NCBI GenBank assembly: GCA_017556705.1
Contig: JAFYMG010000006.1
Location: forward strand, 1 to 64,000
DNA: 64,000 bases
Reading direction: 5' to 3'
Origin: Paludibacteraceae bacterium
Lineage (GTDB): Bacteria > Bacteroidota > Bacteroidia > Bacteroidales > Paludibacteraceae
Of the stretch, positions 25,839 through 34,372 are shown one piece after another. A program made the position numbers and the translations under genes. A model generated the notes under the pieces. It ran no database searches. It saw only the letters and a list, made by a program, of their open reading frames with translations, and had not been told where the DNA came from. Numbering within the stretch: the first letter of the stretch is position 1; each line of letters opens with the position of its first letter.

Positions 25839-28694
25839 TTAGAATTGTACCTTAACACCCGCATTGAGTCGTATGCCATAATACTCCACTTGCATTGTAC
25901 GATCTTTGGTACCTTGATAATATCTAAGAGGTTGATTCAAGAGGTTGTTAGCCTCTGCATAAATAGTTGTTTTGACTTTTTTACCGAAAGTGTAACTTGC
26001 ATTGATGTCCAAATAATTTACACAATCGTAATATCTATCCAGTTCAGCTGTTGTTCCGAACTCATCCACGAAAGCAGATGCAAAATTATAGGAAGCTCGG
26101 ATATTTATGCCTTTATGCTCAAAGTAGAGAGAAGCGTTAGCCGTATGCTCTGGAGAACCTGTCATCTTGATCTTTTCTCCTTCACCTAATTCACGGTGTT
26201 CAAACTTATGGTTCTTGGTGGAACTATAGGTATAAGTATATGTTCCATAGAAACCTAAGCATTTCAACGCAGGAGTAATAAACCCAAAGTCTCGCTGTAG
26301 AGCAACTTCTACTCCAAATAAATCCGCATCATAAGCATTGATTGGCTTGCTGATTTCATACTTCACAGGGTCGCCATCTTCATTGAGAAGTCCTGAAGGG
26401 ATATTAGGATCATTCGTAGATTTCCATTTTTCTTCGGCTATTACATCTTTGATATTCTTGTAGAACAAGCCTACGCTTACCAATCCGACACTTTTGAAAT
26501 AATATTCCCCTCCGAGATCAAGATTATAAGATGTAGTGGGTTTCAGATTTGCATTACCAAAACTGGCTTCTTCCTCTGCGATATTATAGTGTACACATGG
26601 AATCAATGCTGAGTACTTAGGACGAGAAAGGGTCTTGGTAAAAGAAGCTCTCAATTTCAAGTCTTCTGTTGCATTGTACTTAAGTAATACACTTGGCAGT
26701 AGATTGATGTAATCATTCTTCTTTTCGCCCGTAGGCTCTAAATATCCTTGTTCATTGTCTAAGTCATCTACCACCCAATTATATCCACTGTAATTCAATG
26801 CTGTATGTTCCATACGCAAGCCAAGAATTAAGTCTAAATCATTCCATAATTTTTGGTCATAGCGAATATAAGCACTTGTAATCGCTTCCATAGCAGTATA
26901 GTTGTCAGCGGCTTCTTCGTAAATCTCAAAAGCTCCCTCCTGTGATGGATTCATTGTTAAGCTGCCAAGATACTCCTTTGTGATAAATGGTGTGTTTATT
27001 GGATAATTACTACCTGCCATAAATCCTTTGCGGATTTGATTGTTCATATTATTTGACCACTCCTCTCCGAATGCGTTTTCATATACTTCAATGTAATCAA
27101 AGCAATGTGTTTCGCGCTTTTTGCTCTTGTGCGTATATTTAGCTCCAAATTTCAAGGTACTGCCAAAAGCTCCAGATAATAGTGGTATCTCAAAATTCAG
27201 ACGCGCTTTCCATTCATTTTCAGCAATTGTTTGGCTTGCATCTGTCAATTCATCAATACCCCATGAATAATCTCCTACATTTCCTATGCCTATACTTGGA
27301 TAGGGTGCTCTTCCGCCTGCATCCACAAAACTCAAAGTATTGAAATAGTCCTCATTCTTCTTGCCTTTCATCTCTACGCCAAAATAGCGTTCATTGGGGC
27401 GATCTTCTGTTGCGCGAGAGAATGTTCCTGCCCAATCCATCTTCACAATACCAAATGTATGCTCGCCATCCAAAGAAAAGTCCATGGTTTGCTGCAACTC
27501 TAAACGCGCATTTTTATTATCGCCTATACCTCCTTTCGTTTGCAAGATGACCGATTGCTTAGAGGGTTTTTCATTGAGTTTTTTATATGTTATTCGGTAG
27601 CGATTTTCCCAATCCGAACGACGATTGTAAATACCTTTGAACGAGATTTTATGATTGGCATTAAACTTATAATCGGTTGCCAATGAATAGCTTTGTCTTT
27701 CTCGTGTGACATAATATTGGCGTATCTCTGCCTTATCGAGATATACACTATCTTGATCATCCACATCATATTCAAACTCGGTATTATCTGCTCCTCCTGG
27801 TGCAAGTTGATAAGAAGCAGATGCCATGATGCCCCATTTATCATTGAAGAATCTATCTCCATAAGTTAATCCTAAATTGAGTAGCGGACTGTTGCTTACG
27901 AAATTGTATCCACTTCCCGCAGTAGCATTAAACACTCTCTTATAAGGAGTGTTTTTTGTCACAAGATTGATGGCGCCGCCAATGGCATCACCATCCATAT
28001 CACTTGTCACTACTTTATTAACTTCTATGGTCTGAACCATATCTGCTGGTATCAAGTCTAATTGCACATTGCGTGTCTCTCCTTCAGCAGATGGAAGACG
28101 ATTACCATTAACCGTTACCGATGCTAGATCTGCACTTGTTCCGCGTACTTGACCAAATCGTGCTTCTCCCATATCATATTGCACATTGATACCGTTGATT
28201 CGTTTGAGTGCATCACCGATATTGGAATCGGGAAATTTGCCTACTTGATCCGCAGAAACCACATTGGTTATCCCCGCATTGTTCTTCTGCATGTTAATCG
28301 CTTTCCTTTGTCCTGTGAATGCACCAGCCACTACCACATCTTGCAGCGCAAGACCTTCATTCAATACAATATCGTTTTCTGTGATTTTACCTTCAGCAAC
28401 GACAATATCGGTGGTATCAGGAGCAAACCCTACATACGAAACGACCACTTCATACTGACCAGGGCGAATGTTAGGAATGGAATAATACCCATCTAAATCA
28501 CTGATTGCGCCTGTCTGCAAACTCTCAATATACACACTTGCACCAGGCAATGATTGATTGGTGTTATCAATCACTCGTCCAGAAATAGAGCCCGCTTTTG
28601 GTTCAGGTACACCACTCGCATGAACCATAGTGTACAATCCTGATAAACACAGGATTAGACTTAATTGCAATAATGTTTTCTTCATTTTCATCAT
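25839..28694 (-). CDS. TonB-dependent receptor
   Basis: 951 residues. Signal peptide to TMVHASG, a carboxypeptidase-like domain (SISGRVIDNTNQSLPGASV), a plug with ADQVGKFPDSNIGDALKRI and TVNGNRLPSAEG, and a long barrel ending YYGIRLNAGVKVQF with the terminal phenylalanine. The plug matches the TonB-Xanth-Caul type of receptor, used for complex organic substrates. Operon with the acid phosphatase; divergent from an OmpR-type regulator gene, with TGAAA direct repeats over the promoter. Inference: uptake of a phosphorylated compound under phosphate limitation. A glycan role is possible, but no SusD partner is present. Confidence 0.9.
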   Translation of the reverse strand: MMKMKKTLLQLSLILCLSGLYTMVHASGVPEPKAGSISGRVIDNTNQSLPGASVYIESLQTGAISDLDGYYSIPNIRPGQYEVVVSYVGFAPDTTDIVVAEGKITENDIVLNEGLALQDVVVAGAFTGQRKAINMQKNNAGITNVVSADQVGKFPDSNIGDALKRINGINVQYDMGEARFGQVRGTSADLASVTVNGNRLPSAEGETRNVQLDLIPADMVQTIEVNKVVTSDMDGDAIGGAINLVTKNTPYKRVFNATAGSGYNFVSNSPLLNLGLTYGDRFFNDKWGIMASASYQLAPGGADNTEFEYDVDDQDSVYLDKAEIRQYYVTRERQSYSLATDYKFNANHKISFKGIYNRRSDWENRYRITYKKLNEKPSKQSVILQTKGGIGDNKNARLELQQTMDFSLDGEHTFGIVKMDWAGTFSRATEDRPNERYFGVEMKGKKNEDYFNTLSFVDAGGRAPYPSIGIGNVGDYSWGIDELTDASQTIAENEWKARLNFEIPLLSGAFGSTLKFGAKYTHKSKKRETHCFDYIEVYENAFGEEWSNNMNNQIRKGFMAGSNYPINTPFITKEYLGSLTMNPSQEGAFEIYEEAADNYTAMEAITSAYIRYDQKLWNDLDLILGLRMEHTALNYSGYNWVVDDLDNEQGYLEPTGEKKNDYINLLPSVLLKYNATEDLKLRASFTKTLSRPKYSALIPCVHYNIAEEEASFGNANLKPTTSYNLDLGGEYYFKSVGLVSVGLFYKNIKDVIAEEKWKSTNDPNIPSGLLNEDGDPVKYEISKPINAYDADLFGVEVALQRDFGFITPALKCLGFYGTYTYTYSSTKNHKFEHRELGEGEKIKMTGSPEHTANASLYFEHKGINIRASYNFASAFVDEFGTTAELDRYYDCVNYLDINASYTFGKKVKTTIYAEANNLLNQPLRYYQGTKDRTMQVEYYGIRLNAGVKVQF

Positions 28695-28738
28695 TTATTT
28701 TGTTTCACATTACAATGTATTTTTTCTGTTTGACGGTG

Positions 28739-28773
28739 CAAAGGTACTGCTATATTGTTTCAAAAATATTTCA
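28739..28773 (-). promoter_or_regulatory. Receptor promoter with TGAAA-N6-TGAAA operator
   Basis: TACCTTTG at 28739-28746. Twelve bases upstream on the same strand are two TGAAA repeats 11 bp apart (28758-28762 and 28769-28773), in the place of the -33 element: the geometry of PhoB/OmpR-type activation. Confidence 0.55.
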
Positions 28774-28817
28774 AAAAAAATACAGTTTCGTGAAATGCGT
28801 CTTGCTAACCAAAATTG

Positions 28818-28878
28818 TGAAATTTTTATGAAATTTTATGTCATATTATCCTCACATGAAATAAATTTTGTAATTTTG
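28818..28878 (+). promoter_or_regulatory. Regulator promoter with TGAAA-N6-TGAAA operator
   Basis: TGAAA at 28818 and 28829 (11 bp apart), another at 28857, and the promoter box TAATTTTG at 28871-28878. Mirrors the arrangement on the receptor side, so the regulator may control both itself and the receptor operon. Confidence 0.5.
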
Positions 28879-28901
28879 CACCAAATTTAAATCATACTAC
28901 T

Positions 28902-29600
28902 ATGGCTACAGAACGGATATTGATTGTGGATGATGAAGAAACCCTATGTGAGGTTCTCAAACTCAATCTTGAAAACGAAGGTTATGATGTCGATATTGCT
29001 TTTAGCGCAGAACAGGCATTGAGTTATGACCTAAAAATTTATTCTCTGATTTTGCTGGATATTATGATGGGTGACATCAGTGGTCTGAAGTTTGCTAAAA
29101 TGCTAAAGTTAGATGTTACTACAGCAGATATTCCTATTATATTTTGTACCGCGCGCGATACCGAAGATGACATGGTGCTTGGTTTAAACCTTGGTGCGGA
29201 TGACTATATAACCAAACCTTATACGGTGAGAAATGTAATAGCGCGAGTAAAGAGTGTCTTGCGTCGAAGCAACCCTCATAAAGTAGTTCTTGAGCAGAAA
29301 GAGCCCCAAAAAGTACTACAAATAGAAGGACTCAAAATGGATTTAGAATTTAAGCGTTGCTTTGTGGATGGAGGAGAAATTAAATTGGTAAGAAAGGAAT
29401 TTGAGTTGCTGGTTTATCTTGTGTCCCATAAGGGGAAAATCTTATCGCGAGAGCAGATACTCAGCGGCGTTTGGAGAGATGAGGTGGTGGTACTTGACCG
29501 TACAATAGATGTGCATATTACCCGTTTGCGTTCTAAATTGGGCAAATATGGTTCGTATATAGTAACTCGTTCAGGATTTGGCTATGGATTCCGTGATTAA
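28902..29600 (+). CDS. OmpR/PhoB-family response regulator
   Basis: 232 residues. Receiver domain 1-120 with the acidic pair in LIVDDEE, the phosphorylated aspartate in LILLDIMMGD, and the conserved lysine in DDYITKPYT. The C-terminal winged helix runs from about 140 (VRKEFELLVYL, LDRTIDVHITRLRSKLG, SGFGYGFRD). The gene overlaps the kinase by 17 bases. With the divergent receptor/phosphatase operon and paired TGAAA repeats, a PhoB-like role is likely, although PhoB homologues have paralogues that sense other signals. Confidence 0.95.
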   Translation: MATERILIVDDEETLCEVLKLNLENEGYDVDIAFSAEQALSYDLKIYSLILLDIMMGDISGLKFAKMLKLDVTTADIPIIFCTARDTEDDMVLGLNLGADDYITKPYTVRNVIARVKSVLRRSNPHKVVLEQKEPQKVLQIEGLKMDLEFKRCFVDGGEIKLVRKEFELLVYLVSHKGKILSREQILSGVWRDEVVVLDRTIDVHITRLRSKLGKYGSYIVTRSGFGYGFRD

Positions 29601-31023
29601 AATATCTTACCACAAGCGATTGTTTCTGATATTGCTCGCATTCTCTTGGTTTATCACTCTATGCTGCATAGGCTTTCAATATCAACGAGAAAAAGAATAC
29701 AAATCGGAATTGATTTCTGTTCAACTACAATCATTCAATCAGCATATTCTGGAAGCATATGAAAATGGATTCGCTCTTCAAGAATATATAGATTCGCTCA
29801 ACCTGCCATTTGAGGGGCTGCGTATATCTGTCATCTCGCTTTCAGGAGAGGTAGAGTATGACAATACTCTCTCATTAGAATTGCTTGACAATCACCGCTA
29901 TCGACCAGAGATTGATGAGGCAATTAACAATAATATTGGGTATCACATTCGACGACAATCAACCAGCGACGGTAGAGAGTATTTCTATTTCGCCACCCGA
30001 GGAGAGGATGTATTAGTGCGTACAGCCATTCCGTACTCATCTTCGCTCCGTGAATTATTGAAAGCAGAATGGGATTTTCTCATCTTTATGATAATAATTA
30101 GTTTGGTAATGAGCATATTAGCTTATTTCGCCACTCAGCGATTAGGAAAAACAATAGAGCGTCTTAATCGTTTCGCAGCTAAAGCAGAAAAGGGAGAACG
30201 CTTTGACGATGATGAATCATTTCCGAATGATGAGCTCGGTTCCATATCCAGCCATATTGTTAAATTATACGCTCAATGGCAACAAACGATCATAGATAGA
30301 GATTTGGCTCACGAGAATGCTATGCGTGAGGAACAGGAGAAAATACGCATCAAACGACAACTGACCAACAATATCAATCATGAATTAAAGACACCCGTAG
30401 CATCCATACAAGTTTGCCTAGAAACTCTACTTTCTGGTATTCAACTTACAGAAGAAAAGCGCCAAGAATTGATTGAACGATGCTATAGCAACAACGAACG
30501 CCTTCGCCATTTACTCAATGACATTTCACTCATCACGCGCATGGAAGATGGCAGCCAACTCATTGTAAAAGAATCCATAAACATCAATCGAATCATTGAT
30601 GAAATAGCAGATGAGTTAGCCGTTATGCCACAAGAAGAACAATTTACGCTCCACACACAATTCAATGAGCAGGTGATGATCGAAGGTAATCCATCATTGA
30701 TTGGTTCTATCTTCCGCAACCTAACAGAAAATGCGATTGCGTATTCTGGTGGTAAAAACATTTACATTACTTTGATAGAAAATAACAGTCAGTATTGCTC
30801 TATTCGTTTTGAAGATGATGGTGCGGGTGTAGAAGAGCAAAAGATACCTCGCCTTTTTGAACGCTTTTACCGTATTGACAAGGGGCGTTCTCGCCGATTG
30901 GGAGGAACAGGTTTAGGACTCTCTATTGTGAAACATGCTGTTCAATTTCATGGAGGAAGCATCGCTGCATGCAATAGGCAACAAGGAGGTTTACAATTTG
31001 ATTTTACTTTGCAAAAGCGATAA
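29584..31023 (+). CDS. Membrane sensor histidine kinase (PhoR-like)
   Basis: 479 residues from the ATG at 29584, which overlaps the regulator stop. Two membrane spans (about 12-30 and 160-182) enclose a periplasmic sensor of about 130 residues, followed by a HAMP-like linker, the phosphorylated histidine in NNINHELKTPVASIQ, and the ATPase boxes RNLTENAIAYS, FEDDGAGVEE, LFERFYRID and GGTGLGLSIVKHA. A GTG at 29593 is an alternative start. It pairs with the upstream regulator. A terminator follows at 31085. Confidence 0.95.
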   Translation: MDSVIKISYHKRLFLILLAFSWFITLCCIGFQYQREKEYKSELISVQLQSFNQHILEAYENGFALQEYIDSLNLPFEGLRISVISLSGEVEYDNTLSLELLDNHRYRPEIDEAINNNIGYHIRRQSTSDGREYFYFATRGEDVLVRTAIPYSSSLRELLKAEWDFLIFMIIISLVMSILAYFATQRLGKTIERLNRFAAKAEKGERFDDDESFPNDELGSISSHIVKLYAQWQQTIIDRDLAHENAMREEQEKIRIKRQLTNNINHELKTPVASIQVCLETLLSGIQLTEEKRQELIERCYSNNERLRHLLNDISLITRMEDGSQLIVKESININRIIDEIADELAVMPQEEQFTLHTQFNEQVMIEGNPSLIGSIFRNLTENAIAYSGGKNIYITLIENNSQYCSIRFEDDGAGVEEQKIPRLFERFYRIDKGRSRRLGGTGLGLSIVKHAVQFHGGSIAACNRQQGGLQFDFTLQKR

Positions 31024-31084
31024 TGGTGTAGAAACCTAATTTATTACTTCATGTGAAGAAATGTTAGCTCTGCACGATGAGGTA

Positions 31085-31126
31085 AGCCCCGAAAGTTCTT
31101 GTCTAACTTTTGGGGCTCATTTTTTT
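31085..31126 (+). terminator. Terminator of the two-component operon
   Basis: AGCCCCGAAAGTT-CTTGTCT-AACTTTTGGGGCT (one G-U) followed by CATTTTTTTT. Confidence 0.92.
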
Positions 31127-31167
31127 TGTATTGGGAATATTCTCATATATCAGTCTCACAAAAGTAT

Positions 31168-31220
31168 GCAGAATTGGACAAATCGTCCAATTCTGCTGTT
31201 TTTTCTGGACAAATTGTCCA
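31168..31220 (+). promoter_or_regulatory. Two palindromic operators of the HTH repressor
   Basis: TGGACAAATCGTCCA (31175-31189, extended to a 12-bp arm palindrome 31168-31196) and TGGACAAATTGTCCA (31206-31220), centres 31 bp apart, or three helical turns. They lie just upstream of the promoter of the small HTH gene. The first is followed by six T and could also act as a terminator. Confidence 0.7.
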
Positions 31221-31242
31221 CATTTATGTCACATAAAAGCAC

Positions 31243-31250
31243 TACCTTTG
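31243..31250 (+). promoter_or_regulatory. Promoter TAccTTTG of the satellite-like block
   Basis: TACCTTTG ends only four bases before the ATG at 31255, so the mRNA would have almost no leader. Confidence 0.65.
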
Positions 31251-31254
31251 CAGC

Positions 31255-31578
31255 ATGAAAAATCACATCAAATCCGAATCGATTAAGGAGCGAATCAACC
31301 ATTTGCTCAGTACACAAGCAACCACCAAAACAGCGTTGGCACATGCCATCGGAATGGATGTGTCACAACTGAGCAAGCTGCTCAATAAGCAAGGGACAAT
31401 TCCTGTGGATTACATCGAGCCGTGGGCTGAATGTCTTGGGATTGATGTCAATGAGCTAATCAACTCCCAACAGACAATAAGCAAAAAGTGGGTGCGACCA
31501 CATGCACACATACATCTGGATATAGATGTGGATATAGAATATGTAGAATACATTGTTAAGATATTAAAAGAATTATGA
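31255..31578 (+). CDS. Small Cro/C1-type HTH repressor
   Basis: 107 residues. Residues 9-66 form a lambda-repressor-type helix-turn-helix (TKTALAHAIGMDVSQLSKLL, then IEPWAECLGIDVNELI). The C-terminal 40 residues (HIHLDIDVDIEYVEYIVKIL) may dimerise. The stop overlaps the start of the VapE-like gene (ATGA). Two palindromes directly upstream are plausible self-operators. It is the first gene of the block that ends with lysis-like genes, so it probably keeps the block silent. Confidence 0.85.
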   Translation: MKNHIKSESIKERINHLLSTQATTKTALAHAIGMDVSQLSKLLNKQGTIPVDYIEPWAECLGIDVNELINSQQTISKKWVRPHAHIHLDIDVDIEYVEYIVKILKEL

Positions 31579-32909
31579 GCAAACAAGATAAAAAAGAACT
31601 ACGGCAGCAGATTGCGTGCGAGTGGTTGGAGGAAAATTACCTTAATTACGGCTCCCTTCGTCACGATGTCGTGACGGATAGGTTGCAAATCCGTGTTGCG
31701 GATTTGCATAGTTTAGAGGACGGCTCCGCCTACAGTTTAGAGTTTAGAGGCAAGGAAAATTGGCGTAACCTTACCGACAAGGATATCAATACTATGGTGT
31801 GCCAATGTGTGGCGGAGAAGGGAGTTAACATATCCATCAACGAGATGTGGACTGCCCTCAAATCGGATATGGTGTCTGCGGTGCACCCCCTCAGAGCATG
31901 GCTAGATGGATTACGACCATACACGGCAGATCAGCCCGATTGGATTGACTTTGTTGCGCAGCAAGTGAAGGTTAAAACTTCAGACGAGGAGGCAAAAGGC
32001 GATAAGGCGAGAGGCGAGGAATTATGGCGCGCATGCTTCAAGAAGTGGTTTGTTGCCATGGTCGCTTCGTGGATGAAAGATGAGGTGGTGAATCACACCG
32101 TACTCGTTCTTGTCGGTCGGCAGGGTATCTTCAAGACCACATGGCTGGACAACCTTATTCCGCCCGAACTGCGTGCATACAGCAGCAAACTGCCGCTATC
32201 GGGGCAGATAAGCAAAGATGATCGTTTGCGCCTATGTGAGAACGCTATGCTCAACATCGATGAGTTGGATGCCATGTGTGGGCGCGAGATGAACATCGTG
32301 AAGTCGCTACTGACCTCGACCGATGTCAATGAGCGTGCGGCATACGGTCGCCTCAAAGAGCGCCGCGTGCGACTTGCCTCTTTCTGTGCCAGTACCAACA
32401 AACGCGAGTTCTTGACCGACATCACAGGCAACCGCCGTTGGTTGCCCTTCGAAGTGGAGAGCATACAGAATCCGTTTCATACGATTATCCCTTACGAGCG
32501 ACTGTATGCACAGGCGAAAGCCTTGGTGGAGGAGGGGATCTTCAGCTATTGGTTTGACATGGAGGAGATGGATGTGCTGGAGGCGCACAACGAGGAGTTC
32601 CGTGCGTTGGAGAATGAGGAGGAGTTGCTGAAGGTGTATTTTTCAGTACCCGCATCGGATAGTATGAATGCGAAGTTCTTGACGACCGCTGAGATTAGCG
32701 AAAAACTGATTTCTGCTGGCAATATTAAGCGCCCTATGTCGCTCAGTAGGTTGGGAATGATACTCGGGCAGCATGGATTTATTGCCAGCAGGCAAGGAAC
32801 GCCGGCAAGACGCGGATGGATAGTGTATGAGCGTGATAGTGAGGAGATTAACGCTGAGAGAAAACTATTATCGAAGACAGCAATTGCCAGCACCGACAGC
32901 GTTTATTAA
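31575..32909 (+). CDS. VapE-type (virulence protein E) P-loop helicase/primase C-domain
   Basis: 444 residues. The core matches the virulence-associated E family: Walker A LVGRQGIFKTTWL, an acidic LNIDELDAM, RAAYGRLKERRVRLASFCAS, and NRRWLPFEV. VapE proteins are SF3-related replication proteins of prophages, satellites and Bacteroidales mobile islands. Residues 29-60 are encoded by palindromic repeats (31659-31755) and residues near 140 by A/G-rich repeats (KGDKARGEE), so the N-terminus has taken up repeats in frame without breaking the ORF. No primase (DUF3987/PriCT) domain is present N-terminally; the protein is short for the family. Confidence 0.88.
   Translation: MSKQDKKELRQQIACEWLEENYLNYGSLRHDVVTDRLQIRVADLHSLEDGSAYSLEFRGKENWRNLTDKDINTMVCQCVAEKGVNISINEMWTALKSDMVSAVHPLRAWLDGLRPYTADQPDWIDFVAQQVKVKTSDEEAKGDKARGEELWRACFKKWFVAMVASWMKDEVVNHTVLVLVGRQGIFKTTWLDNLIPPELRAYSSKLPLSGQISKDDRLRLCENAMLNIDELDAMCGREMNIVKSLLTSTDVNERAAYGRLKERRVRLASFCASTNKREFLTDITGNRRWLPFEVESIQNPFHTIIPYERLYAQAKALVEEGIFSYWFDMEEMDVLEAHNEEFRALENEEELLKVYFSVPASDSMNAKFLTTAEISEKLISAGNIKRPMSLSRLGMILGQHGFIASRQGTPARRGWIVYERDSEEINAERKLLSKTAIASTDSVY
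31659..31755 (+). repeat. Class A palindromic elements inside the VapE-type gene
   Basis: Three hairpins in a row: CGTCACGA-TG-TCGTGACG (31659-31676), GCAAATCCG-TGTTG-CGGATTTGC (31685-31707) and GTTTAGAGGACGGC-TCC-GCCTACAG with GTTTAGAG words (31711-31750). The last is read as S-LEDGSAYSLEFRG. Confidence 0.85.
31986..32025 (+). repeat. A/G-rich word repeat (class B) inside the VapE-type gene
   Basis: GGCAAAAGGCGATAAGGCGAGAGGCGAGG encodes AKGDKARGEE; the same word family is in pheT, tilS, the YggS gene and the peptidase gene. Confidence 0.65.
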
Positions 32910-33027
32910 AAATTCACGCCCGCGCGCCCGTGAGATTTAATAATGAGCTGGCAAGGCGGCAAGCTGGCAATGGATTATTTTTTAACAACAATTAACCCAA
33001 ATATTAACCAAACTAAATTTCAGAACT

Positions 33028-33213
33028 ATGAACAAGAGTCAAATTCGATTTGCAATGGCAGCACACGCTGCATGGATTGTAATGAAAAACCCTGTATTAA
33101 CACGCGTGTACATGGAACAATGGGAGCGTGTGTACCCACGGCCATTGTCCGTGGAGGGCGCAGAACTGTCGCTGTATGGGTATGTGTTTCAGGTGATGTA
33201 CAAGGCAGCATGA
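33028..33213 (+). CDS. Small protein of the satellite-like block
   Basis: 61 residues (MNKSQIRFAMAAHAAWIV...), basic and helical, family not recognised. It is chosen over a longer overlapping frame (32943-33368) because its composition is protein-like and its stop overlaps the next start (ATGA). Preceded by an AT-rich 85-base gap. Confidence 0.6.
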   Translation: MNKSQIRFAMAAHAAWIVMKNPVLTRVYMEQWERVYPRPLSVEGAELSLYGYVFQVMYKAA

Positions 33214-33368
33214 GTAAAGCGACCAGAGAAAGAAATCAAAGCATTAGGCAGGAGTTTTATCAACTATACGGAACCATGCCGATAATGCTGCTGTATGCGA
33301 CGCTCGGAAATAAACACGAAGTGAGTGAACATACCATTCGGTCGATACTTAATAATCGCTGGAAATGA
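33210..33368 (+). CDS. Small HTH-like protein of the satellite-like block
   Basis: 52 residues (MSKATRERNQSIRQEFYQLY...). The second half (YATLGNKHEVSEHTIRSIL) resembles a helix-turn-helix of the kind seen in short phage regulators. Translationally coupled to the 61-residue gene. Confidence 0.55.
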   Translation: MSKATRERNQSIRQEFYQLYGTMPIMLLYATLGNKHEVSEHTIRSILNNRWK

Positions 33369-33372
33369 ATTA

Positions 33373-33418
33373 TTGCTACATTTGTAGCAACAAAAAATGC
33401 GATTTATTAGTACCTTTG
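33373..33418 (+). promoter_or_regulatory. Promoter with upstream palindrome before the 99-residue gene
   Basis: TTGCTAC-ATTT-GTAGCAA (33373-33390) and, 20 bases on, the promoter box TACCTTTG (33411-33418). The palindrome overlaps the -33 region and may be an operator. The leader (33425-33579) contains the GGTATACC words and class A repeats. Confidence 0.5.
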
Positions 33419-33477
33419 CAGTGTCTTTCGAAAGAACAAAAAACCTATACCAAGGGTATACCAAAGGTATACAAATG

Positions 33478-33537
33478 GTAGGACGGCTGAAGCCTATAGG
33501 ACGCCGCGGAGCGGCTATAGGATATAGGTAATAGGCA
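33478..33537 (+). repeat. Class A palindromic repeats in the leader of the 99-residue gene
   Basis: GGACGGCTGAAGCCTATAGG, then GGACGCCGCGGAGCGGCTATAGG and ATAGG words. Confidence 0.75.
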
Positions 33538-33579
33538 AGAAACAACATTAATCAATTAAACACTAAACACTAATTAACT

Positions 33580-33879
33580 ATGGCAAAATTTAAACCTATG
33601 GAACTTATGAGTGAGGTTCACGGTAAGTTTCACGGCGGATCAGAGTTCTACGCCGCAGAAAAATATGGAACTCAGTACACTGGCAAAATCGGAGAGATCA
33701 CCGTACCGCCAACTCAAAAACAATTGGATGCACAACAGAAATTCGGCACTGCACGACAAAATGTAGTGGCATTGAGCGAAAGCGAGAAATCGGCATACGC
33801 TGCTGCATTCAAACGCAATCCGGGCAAGTACAAGAGTTTGCAGGGATACATGATTGCCCAAGAGTACGCGAAGCTGTAA
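33580..33879 (+). CDS. Hypothetical protein of Bacteroidales mobile islands
   Basis: 99 residues (MAKFKPMELMSEVHGKFHGG...). Soluble and basic, no named domain. Ordered with a central TVPPTQKQLDAQQKFGTAR and a helical C-terminus (SAYAAAFKRNPGKYKSLQ). The style and neighbourhood fit small proteins near VapE in Bacteroidales islands, but I cannot give a function. Its last codons run into a palindromic repeat array. Confidence 0.75.
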   Translation: MAKFKPMELMSEVHGKFHGGSEFYAAEKYGTQYTGKIGEITVPPTQKQLDAQQKFGTARQNVVALSESEKSAYAAAFKRNPGKYKSLQGYMIAQEYAKL

Positions 33880-33975
33880 GCTTCGCAGACCGGCAAAGCC
33901 TGTTAGAACGCTTCGCTGTCAGACCGCACCTTTGGTGCTGTTAGACCGAGCAAAGCTCTGTTAGATTCAATATGT
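33880..33975 (+). repeat. TGTTAGACC-hairpin array
   Basis: The word TGTTAGACC (or close) alternates with hairpins GGC-AAA-GCC, GCACC-TTT-GGTGC and GAGC-AAA-GCTC, plus GCTTCGC words. Same design as the GGACG arrays but with another word. Confidence 0.8.
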
Positions 33976-34024
33976 TTGACAGCGAAGCAATTGTTAAACC
34001 ATTAAACCTAAAACTTAACTAATT

Positions 34025-34342
34025 ATGGCACAAGTAGTTTTTGAAGACCCGATACATCATATTTCGGGCAAGATCTCTAAAAAGTATCGAACTTGCTACA
34101 ACTATCGTAAGCGTTCCGACCGAAAGTACACTTCTGTTCATGGTGATCGTACTACGCCAGTTTCAGCTGCTGAGCGTGCATGGCGCGACTTGTTTGCTCA
34201 AATCTGCGCAGCAACTCGCGACCGCATGATGGATCCAAACCATTTACCATCGGATCAAGTAGGCTTTATTAAGCAAACAAAGTACAAGACATTCTATCAG
34301 TATGTTTGGAACTTGATGCGTGCGGAGCTTGAAGGGAAGTAA
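34025..34342 (+). CDS. Hypothetical protein of Bacteroidales mobile islands
   Basis: 105 residues (MAQVVFEDPIHHISGKISKK...). Very basic at the start (KKYRTCYNYRKRSDRKYTS) with a helical C-terminal half; could bind nucleic acid. No family recognised. It follows the 99-residue gene, separated by the TGTTAGACC array, and precedes the holin-like gene. Confidence 0.75.
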   Translation: MAQVVFEDPIHHISGKISKKYRTCYNYRKRSDRKYTSVHGDRTTPVSAAERAWRDLFAQICAATRDRMMDPNHLPSDQVGFIKQTKYKTFYQYVWNLMRAELEGK

Positions 34343-34372
34343 TTCGGAATTTTGAATTAAGAATTTTGAATT

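Noticed and set aside
32943..33368. 141-codon ORF in the satellite-like block
   Set aside because: Its first two thirds overlap a better small ORF in another frame and are Cys/Arg-rich; only the last 52 codons (from 33210) look real.
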